Of a stretch of DNA of 64,000 nucleotides, positions 18,116-26,261 are shown piece by piece. Origin of the DNA: Granulicella pectinivorans (lineage in GTDB: Bacteria > Acidobacteriota > Terriglobia > Terriglobales > Acidobacteriaceae). The notes under the pieces are model-generated. The model was not told where the DNA came from. It saw only the letters and a program-made list of their open reading frames with translations, and ran no database searches. The stretch spans positions 62,001-126,000 of the forward strand of contig NZ_FOZL01000001.1 in the NCBI RefSeq assembly GCF_900114625.1. Direction: 5' to 3'. The position numbers and the translations under genes were made by a program. How positions within the stretch are numbered: position 1 is the stretch's first letter; each line of letters opens with the position of its first letter.

Positions 18116-18274
18116 TCAGGAGGCGTACTCGATCGAGAGGAGGCAGACGGCTGCCATGACCGCGACGAGTCCAGCCATCAACAGGATGCCAGAGACGATG
18201 GCACTGAAGACGCCAGCCCGCTCGTCGGAGCCGGGCTGGCGTGGTGTGTCCTGTCTTGTCTCTCGTTCGCTCAT
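18116..18274 (-). CDS. Small one-helix membrane protein, 52 residues, coupled to the GT-like gene
   Basis: A hydrophilic N-terminus of about 21 residues (MSERETRQDTPRQPGSDERA...) is followed by one strong transmembrane helix ('VFSAIVSGILLMAGLVAVMA') and a short tail. The ATG overlaps the stop of the upstream GT-like gene as ATGA (18271-18274), which argues for genuine translation by coupling. I recognise no family. The context suggests a membrane partner or anchor for the product of the upstream gene. Confidence 0.65.
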   Translation of the reverse strand: MSERETRQDTPRQPGSDERAGVFSAIVSGILLMAGLVAVMAAVCLLSIEYAS

Positions 18275-19689
18275 CGCGACCGGCCACTGAGACGCATCAT
18301 CGGCAGACCGGTGCGCGTCTTCTGGAAGTAGCAGATCTCCACCAGCGTGGGCCATAGCTCGATGGACGCACGGATGACGGAGACCGCATCGTCCACGATA
18401 CGGAGGAGGTTGTGCTGGAAGAAGTCCGGCTCGAAGCCGTAGAAGGCCTTGTCCAGATTGGCTGCAAAGAGACGAAGCGAGTCGATGCGGTCCTGACTGC
18501 CGGCGCGGGCTGCTGCATCGAGTGCGCGGCGATGCAGGCCGCTGATCTTCTCCAGAATCTCCTCGGCATCCTGTGCCGTGACTTCGCCCGTGTAATCGAA
18601 CGAGATGCTCAGCTCATCCATGTGCGTGATGGACGACTTGATCTTGCGCTTGAGCAGGTTCGCGATCTCTTCGTTGAGCACCTCGGAGGCGGGAGGATTG
18701 CGCATGTAGTTGCTCTTGGTGTGGTGCTGCGCGGCATCGACGTGGGCGGCGACGATGCCGTCCTGCTGGATCCACAGCCGGTAGATGTAATCCTCGAAGC
18801 GCAGGCGCGTGGGGAAGAAGGGCGGCAGGCCAAAGGTGTTGTCGTAGCCGGCCACGCCGCAGTCCATGCGCCAGTTCTTGTTGGTGAGCGCGGGACGGAA
18901 GTTGACCAGGACATAGAGGTCGTTGAGGTCATCGGGACTGGCCTGCTTCTCGTCTTCGAGGAACATATCGACGAAGTCGATGGCGTCGATATCGTTCGTG
19001 CCGGAACGAAAGGTCTGCGCCATCTTCACGATGGCGTTGTCGCGCATGCTGCCGCGTTCGAGCGTCATGCTGTTCTCGGAGGCCAGGCCCTTGGTGGAGT
19101 TGGTCTCGAGGTCCATCGTGGTGTCGAGGAGAAGCTCACCGCGCTCGTAGTTCTCAGGCACCTCGGAGACGGGCTTGCCGAGGACGTCCATGAAGGCGGA
19201 CATCATGTCGAATGACTTCTTTGCATATCCGTTGACGCCGATTTTATGCAGGCGTCCGCGGCTGATCTCGTCGTCATCGAGGGACTCGGGGCTATCTTCC
19301 ATGAGCGAGTAGGGGCGCATGTCGTCGTCGGAGCTGACCATGAGTCCGCCGAGGGTGTACATGAGGGTGTAGTTGCGATTGCCTCCGTAACTGGGGCGGA
19401 AGAGATTCTTGACGAGGGGCTCGAGGCGCTTGTTGCGGAGGCGGGAGTTGATGTATGCGATGAACTCCTCCTTCTCGCGGGGGCCTACGTAGAAGAGGTC
19501 GGAGCGGGTCTTGATGTCCTTGAGCAGAGGGAAGTATTTCTCGACGTTGGTGGGGGTTGAATCGTCGAAGACGATCATCTGGGGAGAGTGCCCATTTCTC
19601 CGGAAGTGATCGTCGTATGCGTGGATCGTTTCGCCAACATCGCGCAATCTATGGGTGGGGACGACAAAGTAATTCTCGGGGTCATTCAT
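18271..19689 (-). CDS. Predicted GT-A-fold glycosyltransferase-like protein (uncharacterised)
   Basis: This 472-residue soluble protein has a GT-A-like N-terminal half. There is a beta-strand start 'YFVVPTHRLRDVGETIHAYD', an early acidic pair in 'MIVFDDSTP' (D42-D43), 'YGGNRNYTLMYTLGGLMVSS' (101-120) and a DxD-type triplet D121-D123 that could bind metal and nucleotide sugar. The C-terminal half is mostly helical. The assignment rests on motif layout only; donor and acceptor are unknown. The start is uncertain: ATG 19689 has GGAGG 14 bases upstream, and a TTG at 19710 is in frame. It is translationally coupled to the 52-residue membrane protein, and TAAGG direct repeats lie about 100 bases upstream. 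Confidence 0.6.
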   Translation of the reverse strand: MNDPENYFVVPTHRLRDVGETIHAYDDHFRRNGHSPQMIVFDDSTPTNVEKYFPLLKDIKTRSDLFYVGPREKEEFIAYINSRLRNKRLEPLVKNLFRPSYGGNRNYTLMYTLGGLMVSSDDDMRPYSLMEDSPESLDDDEISRGRLHKIGVNGYAKKSFDMMSAFMDVLGKPVSEVPENYERGELLLDTTMDLETNSTKGLASENSMTLERGSMRDNAIVKMAQTFRSGTNDIDAIDFVDMFLEDEKQASPDDLNDLYVLVNFRPALTNKNWRMDCGVAGYDNTFGLPPFFPTRLRFEDYIYRLWIQQDGIVAAHVDAAQHHTKSNYMRNPPASEVLNEEIANLLKRKIKSSITHMDELSISFDYTGEVTAQDAEEILEKISGLHRRALDAAARAGSQDRIDSLRLFAANLDKAFYGFEPDFFQHNLLRIVDDAVSVIRASIELWPTLVEICYFQKTRTGLPMMRLSGRSR

Positions 19690-19784
19690 GGTACGGGGCC
19701 GTGCCTCCAAGCACGGGGACTGCGGAAGAGTATGCGAGCGGCTTTGCGCCGTCGCGGCCTCATTCCATTACAGTCCGGCCACCG

Positions 19785-19811
19785 TTAAAGAGGCATAAGG
19801 GGATCGTAAGG
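19785..19811. promoter_or_regulatory. Candidate OmpR/KdpE-type binding site (direct TAA(A/G)G repeats)
   Basis: TAAAG (19786), TAAGG (19796) and TAAGG (19807) are spaced 10 and 11 bases apart on one face of the helix, the arrangement expected for OmpR-family regulators. The site lies about 100 bases upstream of the GT-like gene and just past the stop of the KdpE-like regulator gene. Confidence 0.35.
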
Positions 19812-19840
19812 AGGATGATAAGAAGCCGAAGGACCGATCG

Positions 19841-20548
19841 CTACTCCGCGCGAAAGCGATAGCCGATGTGGTTTTCGGTGAGGATGTAAGCGGGTTGCGT
19901 GGGATCGTCTTCGAGCTTTCTGCGTAACTGGTTGACGATGACGCGCAGGTACTCACGCTCGTTGCCATAGACGGGTCCCCATACGGATTGCAGGAGGGTG
20001 TCGTGACGCACGGGGCGGCCGGCGCGCTCCATGAGGAAGCGGAGCGTCTCATATTCTTTCGGCGTGAGATGGACCTCCTCGGCGCCTCGGGTGACACGGC
20101 GGCTATCCTCATCGAGAACGATTTCGCCGATCGCAAGAACGGTCTGCGGCTTGGGCGTGGAAGGCTGGGTGCGGCGCATGGCGGCACGCAGCCTTGCCGT
20201 GAGTTCGCCCATCTGGAAGGGTTTGGTGACGTAGTCGCATGCTCCGGCATCGAGCGCTTCCACGATGTCCTGTTCCTCGTTGCGCACGGTCAGCATGATG
20301 ATGGGAAGTTGAGGATAGTTCTGGAAGATTCTGCGACAGGTCTCCTTGCCGCCCATGCCGGGCATGTTGATGTCGAGCAGAACGGCGTCGTAGTCGACCA
20401 TGCGGAGACGCGTGAGACCCTCCTCGCCGTTGCTTGCTTCGCCGACCGCAAAGCCGAGCGCACCGAGGGTGGCGAAGAGGCTCTCGCGGATGCCGGCGTC
20501 ATCTTCAATGACGAGTACCTTGCTCTTGCGTTCGTTCTTCAGCGGCAT
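19841..20548 (-). CDS. OmpR/KdpE-family response regulator
   Basis: This 235-residue protein has a receiver domain (about residues 10-125) with phosphoacceptor D59 in 'YDAVLLDINMPGMGG' and the acidic pair E15/D16. The C-terminal winged-helix OmpR DNA-binding domain (about 140-233) shows 'VHLTPKEYETLRFLMERAGR' and a 'LRVIVNQLRRKLEDDPTQP' recognition region. It is close to KdpE in layout. The frame is open upstream, but ATG 20548 matches the family start and overlaps the kinase stop by 10 bases. No K+-uptake genes are nearby, so the target differs from classical Kdp. Confidence 0.92.
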   Translation of the reverse strand: MPLKNERKSKVLVIEDDAGIRESLFATLGALGFAVGEASNGEEGLTRLRMVDYDAVLLDINMPGMGGKETCRRIFQNYPQLPIIMLTVRNEEQDIVEALDAGACDYVTKPFQMGELTARLRAAMRRTQPSTPKPQTVLAIGEIVLDEDSRRVTRGAEEVHLTPKEYETLRFLMERAGRPVRHDTLLQSVWGPVYGNEREYLRVIVNQLRRKLEDDPTQPAYILTENHIGYRFRAE

Positions 20549-21993
20549 GTTTCGGTCCTTCTCGCGTCGTGCGGCAGCGTGATGGCGAAGGTTGTTCCGG
20601 AGGCACGATCGCTCTCCACCGAGACACTGCCATGATGAGCCTCGGCGATACGCCGGACCACGGAGAGACCGATCCCCGTGCCGGATACGGCTCCGCTGGA
20701 GCCGGTGCAACGATAGAAACGCTGGAACACTTTTTCTCTCTCTTCGGGTGGGATGAAGGAGCCCTGGTTGTGGATCGTGATGGCCACCTGCGTCTCTTGC
20801 TGCGTGACTCCGATGAGCAACGAAGAGCCCGGGGCGCCGTACTTCGCGGCGTTATCGAGGATCTGGACGATGGCCATCTGGAGCAGCTTGCGGTCGGCAT
20901 AGACGCTGCTGCGTTCGCGTGTGCCGAGCCGTTCGATGGCATGACTTCTCAGTTCGACGGAGCAGCCTTCGACGCTGCTTTCGATGAGTTGATCGAGATC
21001 GACGATCTCGCGGCTGAGCTTTAAATCAGCGCGATCGAGGCTTGCGGTGAGCAGGAGATGATTGGTGAGATCGCTGAGCTGACTCGCATGACGATCGATC
21101 ATGCCGACCAGTCGCTTCTCCACGCCGGAGAGCGTATTCATCGCGAGGAGACCGGAGCTCGAAACCATGATGGTGGTGAGTGGACTCTTGAAGGCGTGGG
21201 CGAGGCCATCGAGGATGGTGGAGCGAAGCTGCTCGCTCTGCCGTGCGGCCTCCGCGTTGGCCTCGGTGGAGAAGGAGCGGGCGCGTTCGATGGCGACGGC
21301 GGCGAGCGAGGTTGCGGCGTTCATCGACGCGACATCGAGCGTGTGTCCGCAGCAGACAAGGACACCGATGGGCCGTGTGCCGGAGCGCACGATACGCAGC
21401 GAGGTACGCGTGCCTGGGTCATCGATGTCGCTGCCGGTTTCGAAAGCCGTGTGGATCGCATCGTCGGTGACGCCGCAGACTCCGCTGCGGCAAAGCCTGA
21501 GATCGCGTGCGGTCCAGAGAGCGACACCCTCCACCTGCAGGTTGAAGCGGATGAGGTCCACCAGTTGCTGCTCGACGATGCCCATGCGGTCGAGGACGAG
21601 GACATGCTGGCTGAGTTCATAGAGCCGCTGCAGTCTCTGCTGATGGAGCTCGGACGCCTGCGCGTGGAGCGTGGCCTGGTTCGAGAGCCTGCTGACGAGA
21701 AGGGCCGCGGCCTCAAACGTCAGCAGCGAGACGAAGTCGTGGGAGTCGGAGATGGTGAACGCGAAGAGCGGATCGGTGAAGAAGAAGTCGAGACAGGCGG
21801 TCGAAAGGATGGAGACGATCCCGGCTTCGAGAAAGCCCCAGCGCAACGCGATGAGCACCACCAGGAAGAGGTGGATCGATGTGGCGGAAGCGAGGTTGAA
21901 GTGGAAGTGGAAGGCCAGCAGCGTGAGCAGAAGAGCCGCGACGCTGCCTGCGACGACCCTGCGCACGGACTTACGAATTTGTGTGGCAATCAT
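20539..21993 (-). CDS. KdpD-like sensor histidine kinase lacking the KdpD sensor/Usp domains
   Basis: This 484-residue kinase starts directly with the four-helix DUF4118 membrane module of KdpD (about residues 10-95). A GAF-like domain (about 130-240), HisKA (about 255-320) and HATPase_c ('QILDNAAKYGAPGSSL', 'GTGIGLSVVRRIAEAHHG') follow. The large N-terminal KdpD and universal-stress domains are missing. The H-box reads 'LAHAFKSPLTTI': H266 is present, but the acidic residue normally following it is alanine. Start ATG 21993 is where the membrane module begins; the longer upstream frame is low-quality. It is paired with the response regulator and divergent from receptor 2. Confidence 0.88.
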   Translation of the reverse strand: MIATQIRKSVRRVVAGSVAALLLTLLAFHFHFNLASATSIHLFLVVLIALRWGFLEAGIVSILSTACLDFFFTDPLFAFTISDSHDFVSLLTFEAAALLVSRLSNQATLHAQASELHQQRLQRLYELSQHVLVLDRMGIVEQQLVDLIRFNLQVEGVALWTARDLRLCRSGVCGVTDDAIHTAFETGSDIDDPGTRTSLRIVRSGTRPIGVLVCCGHTLDVASMNAATSLAAVAIERARSFSTEANAEAARQSEQLRSTILDGLAHAFKSPLTTIMVSSSGLLAMNTLSGVEKRLVGMIDRHASQLSDLTNHLLLTASLDRADLKLSREIVDLDQLIESSVEGCSVELRSHAIERLGTRERSSVYADRKLLQMAIVQILDNAAKYGAPGSSLLIGVTQQETQVAITIHNQGSFIPPEEREKVFQRFYRCTGSSGAVSGTGIGLSVVRRIAEAHHGSVSVESDRASGTTFAITLPHDARRTETCR

Positions 21994-22027
21994 GCCGGTT
22001 CGCCTGTATTCACTATAGCGATTCGGC

Positions 22028-22057
22028 CATAAGCAAACCGTTAAGAAGAGCCTTATG
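22028..22057. promoter_or_regulatory. Candidate operator in the kinase/receptor 2 divergent promoter
   Basis: CATAAG (22028-22033) and its reverse complement CTTATG (22052-22057) flank ACCGTTAAG. The same ACCGTTAA and CATAAGG elements recur at 19781-19800, upstream of the GT-like gene. The site is about 35 bases from the kinase start and 65 from the receptor start. Confidence 0.3.
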
Positions 22058-22121
22058 CCTGGTTGATGTCTTTTTCGTTTCACTGAAAGTGTCGGCTGTC
22101 TTCGACACGAGGTGAATCGCA

Positions 22122-25100
22122 ATGAACGACCGCAGAGGCCTTTTTGGCATGGCATTATCCAACGCAGCAGCACGCATATCCCATCCAGAGGATTCGGCTG
22201 CATCGCACACCATCGGCAAACGCACACCGAAGAGAGTGCTGCCTGTTCTTCTCGGCTGCCTGCTCTTGGGTGCGACACTGACCGCGCACGCGCAGTCGAC
22301 CTTCGGCAGCGTACGCGGCGCCGTGCAGGACCCGACCGGTGCGGCTATCCCCAACACGGAGCTGGTGCTGCACAGCGTGGACGACAACTCCGACCGCACG
22401 ATCAGCGCAGACTCGTCCGGGGCTTTCATCTTCGAGAATGTGAAGGCCGGCAAGTACGTGATGCGCGCGCATCGCGAGGGCTTCGCCGATACCGTCGTCT
22501 CCGGCATCACCGTGGAAGCGCGTCAGGATCTTCGGCTTGGGGCGACGCTCTCGGTGGCCCAGCAGATGACGACGGTCGAGGTCTCGGGTGCGGCCGACCA
22601 GATTAACACCGAGAACGCCACGCTCGGCGACTCGAAGACCAACATCGAGATGACGCAGTTGCCGCTGAACAACCGCGCCACGACCACGAGCCCGCTGGGT
22701 GCGCTTGCTCTTTCGCCCAATGTGCAGACGGATAGCTCCGGCAACATCGCCCTGGGCGGCGCAAGTTCGTCGATGGTGAACTTCTCGGTCGATGGCATCT
22801 CCACTGCCAACGTACGGCAGAACGGCGCGCTGCAGGATGCGTATCCCTCGCAGGAAGGCATCGCAGGCGTGAAGGTCACGGCGTTCAACAACAGCGCGGA
22901 GTTTTCGCAGATCGGCGACGTGACGTTCACGACCAAGAACGGCACCAACGACTATCACGGCAGCGTGTTCGAGTACCTGCAGAACCAGGCGCTCGATGCC
23001 AACCCCTACGGCTTCACGAACAAGGCACCGAAGAAGTTCAACACCTTCGGCTTTTCGCTCAGCGGTCCCGTCAGCATGCCGCACCTGTACAACGGCAAGG
23101 ATCGCACGTTCTTCTTTGCCGACTATGAGGGCAATCGCCGCTCGACGGCTGTGCTGCAGCAGTTCGTGGTGCCAACGGCCGCGGATCGCGCGGGCAACCT
23201 GGGAGATATCGGTGGACCCACGGTTGCGCCCTCGCAGATCAGCGCGACGGCGAAGGCCGTGCTTGCCTACTACCCGTTGCCGAACGTGCCCGGCGTGACC
23301 AACACCAGCGCGATCAACTACCAGAACTTCCAGGCCACACCGGCCCAGACCGACGGCGCGGATCTTCGCGTGGACCAGACCATTTCGTCGAAGATGTCGG
23401 CTTACGCACGCTTCAGCCGGAAGAACATCACCTCCAACTATGCCAACCCTTTTCTGCCGAATGACGTGGACTCGATTCACAATCGCAGCCTTCTGATCTC
23501 GCACACCTATTCCATTACTCCCCGGCTGCTGAACGAGTTTCGCTTCGGCTTCACGAACGTGACGACGGCGGTCAACTTCGGTATTCAGGGCTCGACCGCA
23601 CTCAGCCAGCTCAATCTTACGGGCGTCGATATCAGCCAGCATCCGTTGACGCATGCCTTTCCCACCTTCAACTTCACCGCAGGTACACCCTTCACCGCGA
23701 TCGGCCGCGATAAGGCCGGCATCACGCAATCGAAGACCACGCAGTTCAGCGACAACCTCACCTTTACGGTCGGCAGGCACACGTTGAAGGGCGGCGTCGA
23801 CATCCGCCGTGTCCGCTACTTCGACCTCGAGAGCTTCGCTCCGCAGTTCGCTTCGGATGACTTCGGCGCCTTCGTCTTCCAGCCCAGCTTCGGCACGGGC
23901 CCCAACGATCACTTCACGGGCAATGCATTCGGCGACTTCCTTGAAGGCGCGCCGACCACGCTGAACTTCGCCGTCTCCAGCCCCGACGTGGGGGGCACCG
24001 CAACGCAGTTCAGCTTCTTCGCGCAGGACGAGTACCAGCTCAACAACCACCTGACCCTCAGCTACGGACTTCGCTGGCAAATTCTCCCGGGCTTCACGGA
24101 GGATGGCGGCAACCTTGCCAACTTCGATCAGAAGACCAACTCCATCGTCGTGCCGGATGCGCTTGCGTCGTATCTGAAGTCACAGAACCTGACCAGCTCC
24201 AACCTCGCGTTTCAGCAGTCGTTCAACGCCTGCAACCTCAACCAGACGGCGCAGCCCTGCACAAAGTACGTGACGGCCAGCCAGGATGGTCTGCCGCAGG
24301 GACTGCGCAACAGCTACAAGAAGAACTTCCAGCCGCGCATCTCGATTGCCTATCGCCCCTTCAACGATGTGAAGACGGTCGTGCGTGCGGGCTTCGGCAT
24401 GTACACCATGACCAACCTCGGACCGCTCTCCTTCAACAACAGCGGTAACCCTACCTCGAACCTGCACATCTATACGAACAGCAATCTGGCCGGACCGAAC
24501 ACGCCTTCCATCGTCTTCCCGCAGACTTCGCCCGCCACGGCCGGCGGCCCGGTCTATGGCGGCGGCGGTCTCGACCAGGGCGTCGATCCGAACTTCCGCG
24601 ACCCGCAATCGAACCAGTGGAACGTTACGCTCGAACGTGAGGTGACACACGCCACCTCCGTGCGCGCCAGCTACGTGGGCATGCACACGTATCGCCTCAG
24701 CGTGACCGAGGATCTGAACCAGATTGCGGCGAGCACGACCCCCTACGACTCCGGTGCGACCGCCGGTCTCTACGTGGACAGCCGCGCTCCGTACCAGAAC
24801 TGGACCACGCTGCTGAGCACCTTCAACGCAGGCGAAGCAAACTACCGCGCGCTCGAGCTGCAGGCGACTCATCGGCTGGAACATGGCTTGTATGTCGATG
24901 CCAACTACACCTTCGCCAAGAACGAGGCCGACAACCAGGGCGACACGCCAAGCACGTATGCCGGCGAGGTCAACTACGGTCTGCCGGTCGCGGATCGCTT
25001 CCACATCCAGCGCAACCTCGGCAACGTGTCCGGCAATCGCCGCCACCGCATGCTGCTGACGGGCGTGTACCAGCTTCCGTTCGGCAAGGGACGCCAGTTC

Positions 25101-25595
25101 ATGAACACGAACCGGCTGACGGATGCGGTGCTCGGAGGCTGGGACCTGACCACGATCACGATGCTCGAGACAGGCCCCTGGCTTACGCCGAGCATCGCCG
25201 GATCCGCCGATCAGTCGAACACCAACGTCGCCAACCGCAGCGCGCTGCTTCGTCCGGACGTGGTCTCCGCCAGCACTCCCAACGCGGTGAGCTACAAGGG
25301 CCTGTACTTCGCGCCCACTCCGGTTGGCGTGGGCCGGTTCGGCAATGCAGGGGTTGGCATCATCGAAGGGCCAGGCACCGCGGCGGTCAGCATGGGTGTT
25401 GCCAAGCGATTCGCACTGACCGAACGGATTCACGGACGCTTCGAGACCACCTTCACGAACGTACTCAACCACACCAACTTCGCACCGCCCGTCACCGCCA
25501 TCGACAACTCGCAGTTCGGGCAGTTGACGAGCGCGCAGACGGCGGAGAGCGCAGGCAATCGTACGGGGCAGGCGGCTCTTCGCATCGACTTCTAA
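22122..25595 (+). CDS. TonB-dependent receptor 2 (Oar-like)
   Basis: This 1157-residue outer-membrane receptor has an N-terminal extension and signal peptide (cleavage near residue 57, 'LTAHAQ'). A carboxypeptidase-regulatory-like domain follows ('GSVRGAVQDPTGAAIPNTEL', about 60-140), then a plug ('TFTTKNGTNDYHGSVFEYLQ', about 160-300) and a beta-barrel ending in F ('AALRIDF'). The start is supported by GAGGTG 8 bases upstream of the ATG. Immediately upstream of that site GTGTCG (22089-22094) pairs with CGACAC (22103-22108), a small leader hairpin. It is divergent from the KdpD-like kinase. A terminator follows. Confidence 0.93.
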   Translation: MNDRRGLFGMALSNAAARISHPEDSAASHTIGKRTPKRVLPVLLGCLLLGATLTAHAQSTFGSVRGAVQDPTGAAIPNTELVLHSVDDNSDRTISADSSGAFIFENVKAGKYVMRAHREGFADTVVSGITVEARQDLRLGATLSVAQQMTTVEVSGAADQINTENATLGDSKTNIEMTQLPLNNRATTTSPLGALALSPNVQTDSSGNIALGGASSSMVNFSVDGISTANVRQNGALQDAYPSQEGIAGVKVTAFNNSAEFSQIGDVTFTTKNGTNDYHGSVFEYLQNQALDANPYGFTNKAPKKFNTFGFSLSGPVSMPHLYNGKDRTFFFADYEGNRRSTAVLQQFVVPTAADRAGNLGDIGGPTVAPSQISATAKAVLAYYPLPNVPGVTNTSAINYQNFQATPAQTDGADLRVDQTISSKMSAYARFSRKNITSNYANPFLPNDVDSIHNRSLLISHTYSITPRLLNEFRFGFTNVTTAVNFGIQGSTALSQLNLTGVDISQHPLTHAFPTFNFTAGTPFTAIGRDKAGITQSKTTQFSDNLTFTVGRHTLKGGVDIRRVRYFDLESFAPQFASDDFGAFVFQPSFGTGPNDHFTGNAFGDFLEGAPTTLNFAVSSPDVGGTATQFSFFAQDEYQLNNHLTLSYGLRWQILPGFTEDGGNLANFDQKTNSIVVPDALASYLKSQNLTSSNLAFQQSFNACNLNQTAQPCTKYVTASQDGLPQGLRNSYKKNFQPRISIAYRPFNDVKTVVRAGFGMYTMTNLGPLSFNNSGNPTSNLHIYTNSNLAGPNTPSIVFPQTSPATAGGPVYGGGGLDQGVDPNFRDPQSNQWNVTLEREVTHATSVRASYVGMHTYRLSVTEDLNQIAASTTPYDSGATAGLYVDSRAPYQNWTTLLSTFNAGEANYRALELQATHRLEHGLYVDANYTFAKNEADNQGDTPSTYAGEVNYGLPVADRFHIQRNLGNVSGNRRHRMLLTGVYQLPFGKGRQFMNTNRLTDAVLGGWDLTTITMLETGPWLTPSIAGSADQSNTNVANRSALLRPDVVSASTPNAVSYKGLYFAPTPVGVGRFGNAGVGIIEGPGTAAVSMGVAKRFALTERIHGRFETTFTNVLNHTNFAPPVTAIDNSQFGQLTSAQTAESAGNRTGQAALRIDF

Positions 25596-25618
25596 GCCGC
25601 CTCCCTCAACCATCAGCC

Positions 25619-25654
25619 GGAGGCGGGAAGATCAATCTTCTCGCCTCCTTTTTT
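25619..25654 (+). terminator. Rho-independent terminator of receptor 2
   Basis: GGAGGCG-GGAAGAT pairs with ATCTTCT-CGCCTCC (one mismatch, 2-base loop), followed by six T (25649-25654). Confidence 0.9.
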
Positions 25655-26059
25655 CGTTGTACCGGCGCTGCCGCTTTCATGCGAGATCAGTGCGAGGACG
25701 CAGGACATGTACACCAAGAAGACGCGTGGCCCCCTTCCGGGAAGAACAGCTTCCGTCGTGGATAACTCCCATCGTATTCGCCGCAGGATAAGGGATCTTC
25801 GTGAGTCCGAACTGAGAAAGACAGGCTACGCGTGCGTGCAGGAAGATGCCACGCCGCGTTTCCTGCTGTTTCGGAGACTGCGCCTGCCTCGTAGGGCGAG
25901 CATGGATACCGGAGCGGAAGGGCAGCTCTGGTTCGTGCTGGGCACCTGGCTGCTTCTTGCCGCGTTCGTCGGTACGCTGGTCTTTGCAGCCCTTCACGTC
26001 AAGGGATGACGCCGGACAGCGGAGGCCGGCAACGCGCGGGGAAGGCGATGCCGTTGATG
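25655..26059. other. Intergenic region between receptor 2 and the metal efflux operon
   Basis: Apart from a possible 35-codon membrane peptide (25902-26009, listed separately), I see no convincing gene here. A longer frame, 25707-26009, contains that peptide behind an arginine-rich stretch and is less credible. Confidence 0.4.
25902..26009 (+). CDS. Possible small membrane peptide, 35 residues
   Basis: MDTGAEGQLWF is followed by a hydrophobic helix of about 22 residues ending 'VFAALHVKG'. AGGG lies 6 bases before the ATG. The layout matches small inner-membrane peptides, but no homologue is recognised and the evidence is thin. Confidence 0.35.
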   Translation: MDTGAEGQLWFVLGTWLLLAAFVGTLVFAALHVKG

Positions 26060-26221
26060 CTACCGGTGGAGATGAGCCAGATCGAGGAGGGTGCCGAAGG
26101 TCTGGACCAGGATGACGACGAGGACACCCAGAAGCGGAACCACGCAGAGGATCAGAGCAGCCACTCCGAACAACCTGCGCCCCGACCATGGGGAATCGGA
26201 GCGCACGTCAGGGACTTTCAT
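26060..26221 (-). CDS. Small one-helix membrane protein, 53 residues, last gene of the metal efflux operon
   Basis: A basic N-terminus (MKVPDVRSDSPWSGRR) is followed by a long hydrophobic helix (about residues 17-45) and a short histidine-containing tail ending 'DLAHLHR'. A textbook GGAGG lies 5-6 bases before the ATG. It starts 41 bases after the TolC-family gene of the same strand, so it is probably cotranscribed with the efflux operon. Function unknown; it may stabilise or modulate the pump, or bind metal weakly through its two tail histidines. Confidence 0.65.
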   Translation of the reverse strand: MKVPDVRSDSPWSGRRLFGVAALILCVVPLLGVLVVILVQTFGTLLDLAHLHR

Positions 26222-26261
26222 GATCCCTCCTCTCGGTGGCCGGCGGATCCCGGTCGCCTTG

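Noticed and set aside
19841..21993. Classical KdpDE potassium regulation
   Set aside because: No kdpFABC genes are present in the window, and the kinase lacks the KdpD and Usp domains, so the name kdpDE was not assigned.
21994..22278. N-terminal extension of the KdpD-like kinase
   Set aside because: The upstream residues resemble no domain and overlap the divergent receptor 2 start. The membrane module begins at 21993.
25707..25901. 100-codon version of the small ORF ending at 26009
   Set aside because: The added N-terminus is arginine-rich and looks like chance sequence. Only the last 35 codons look protein-like.
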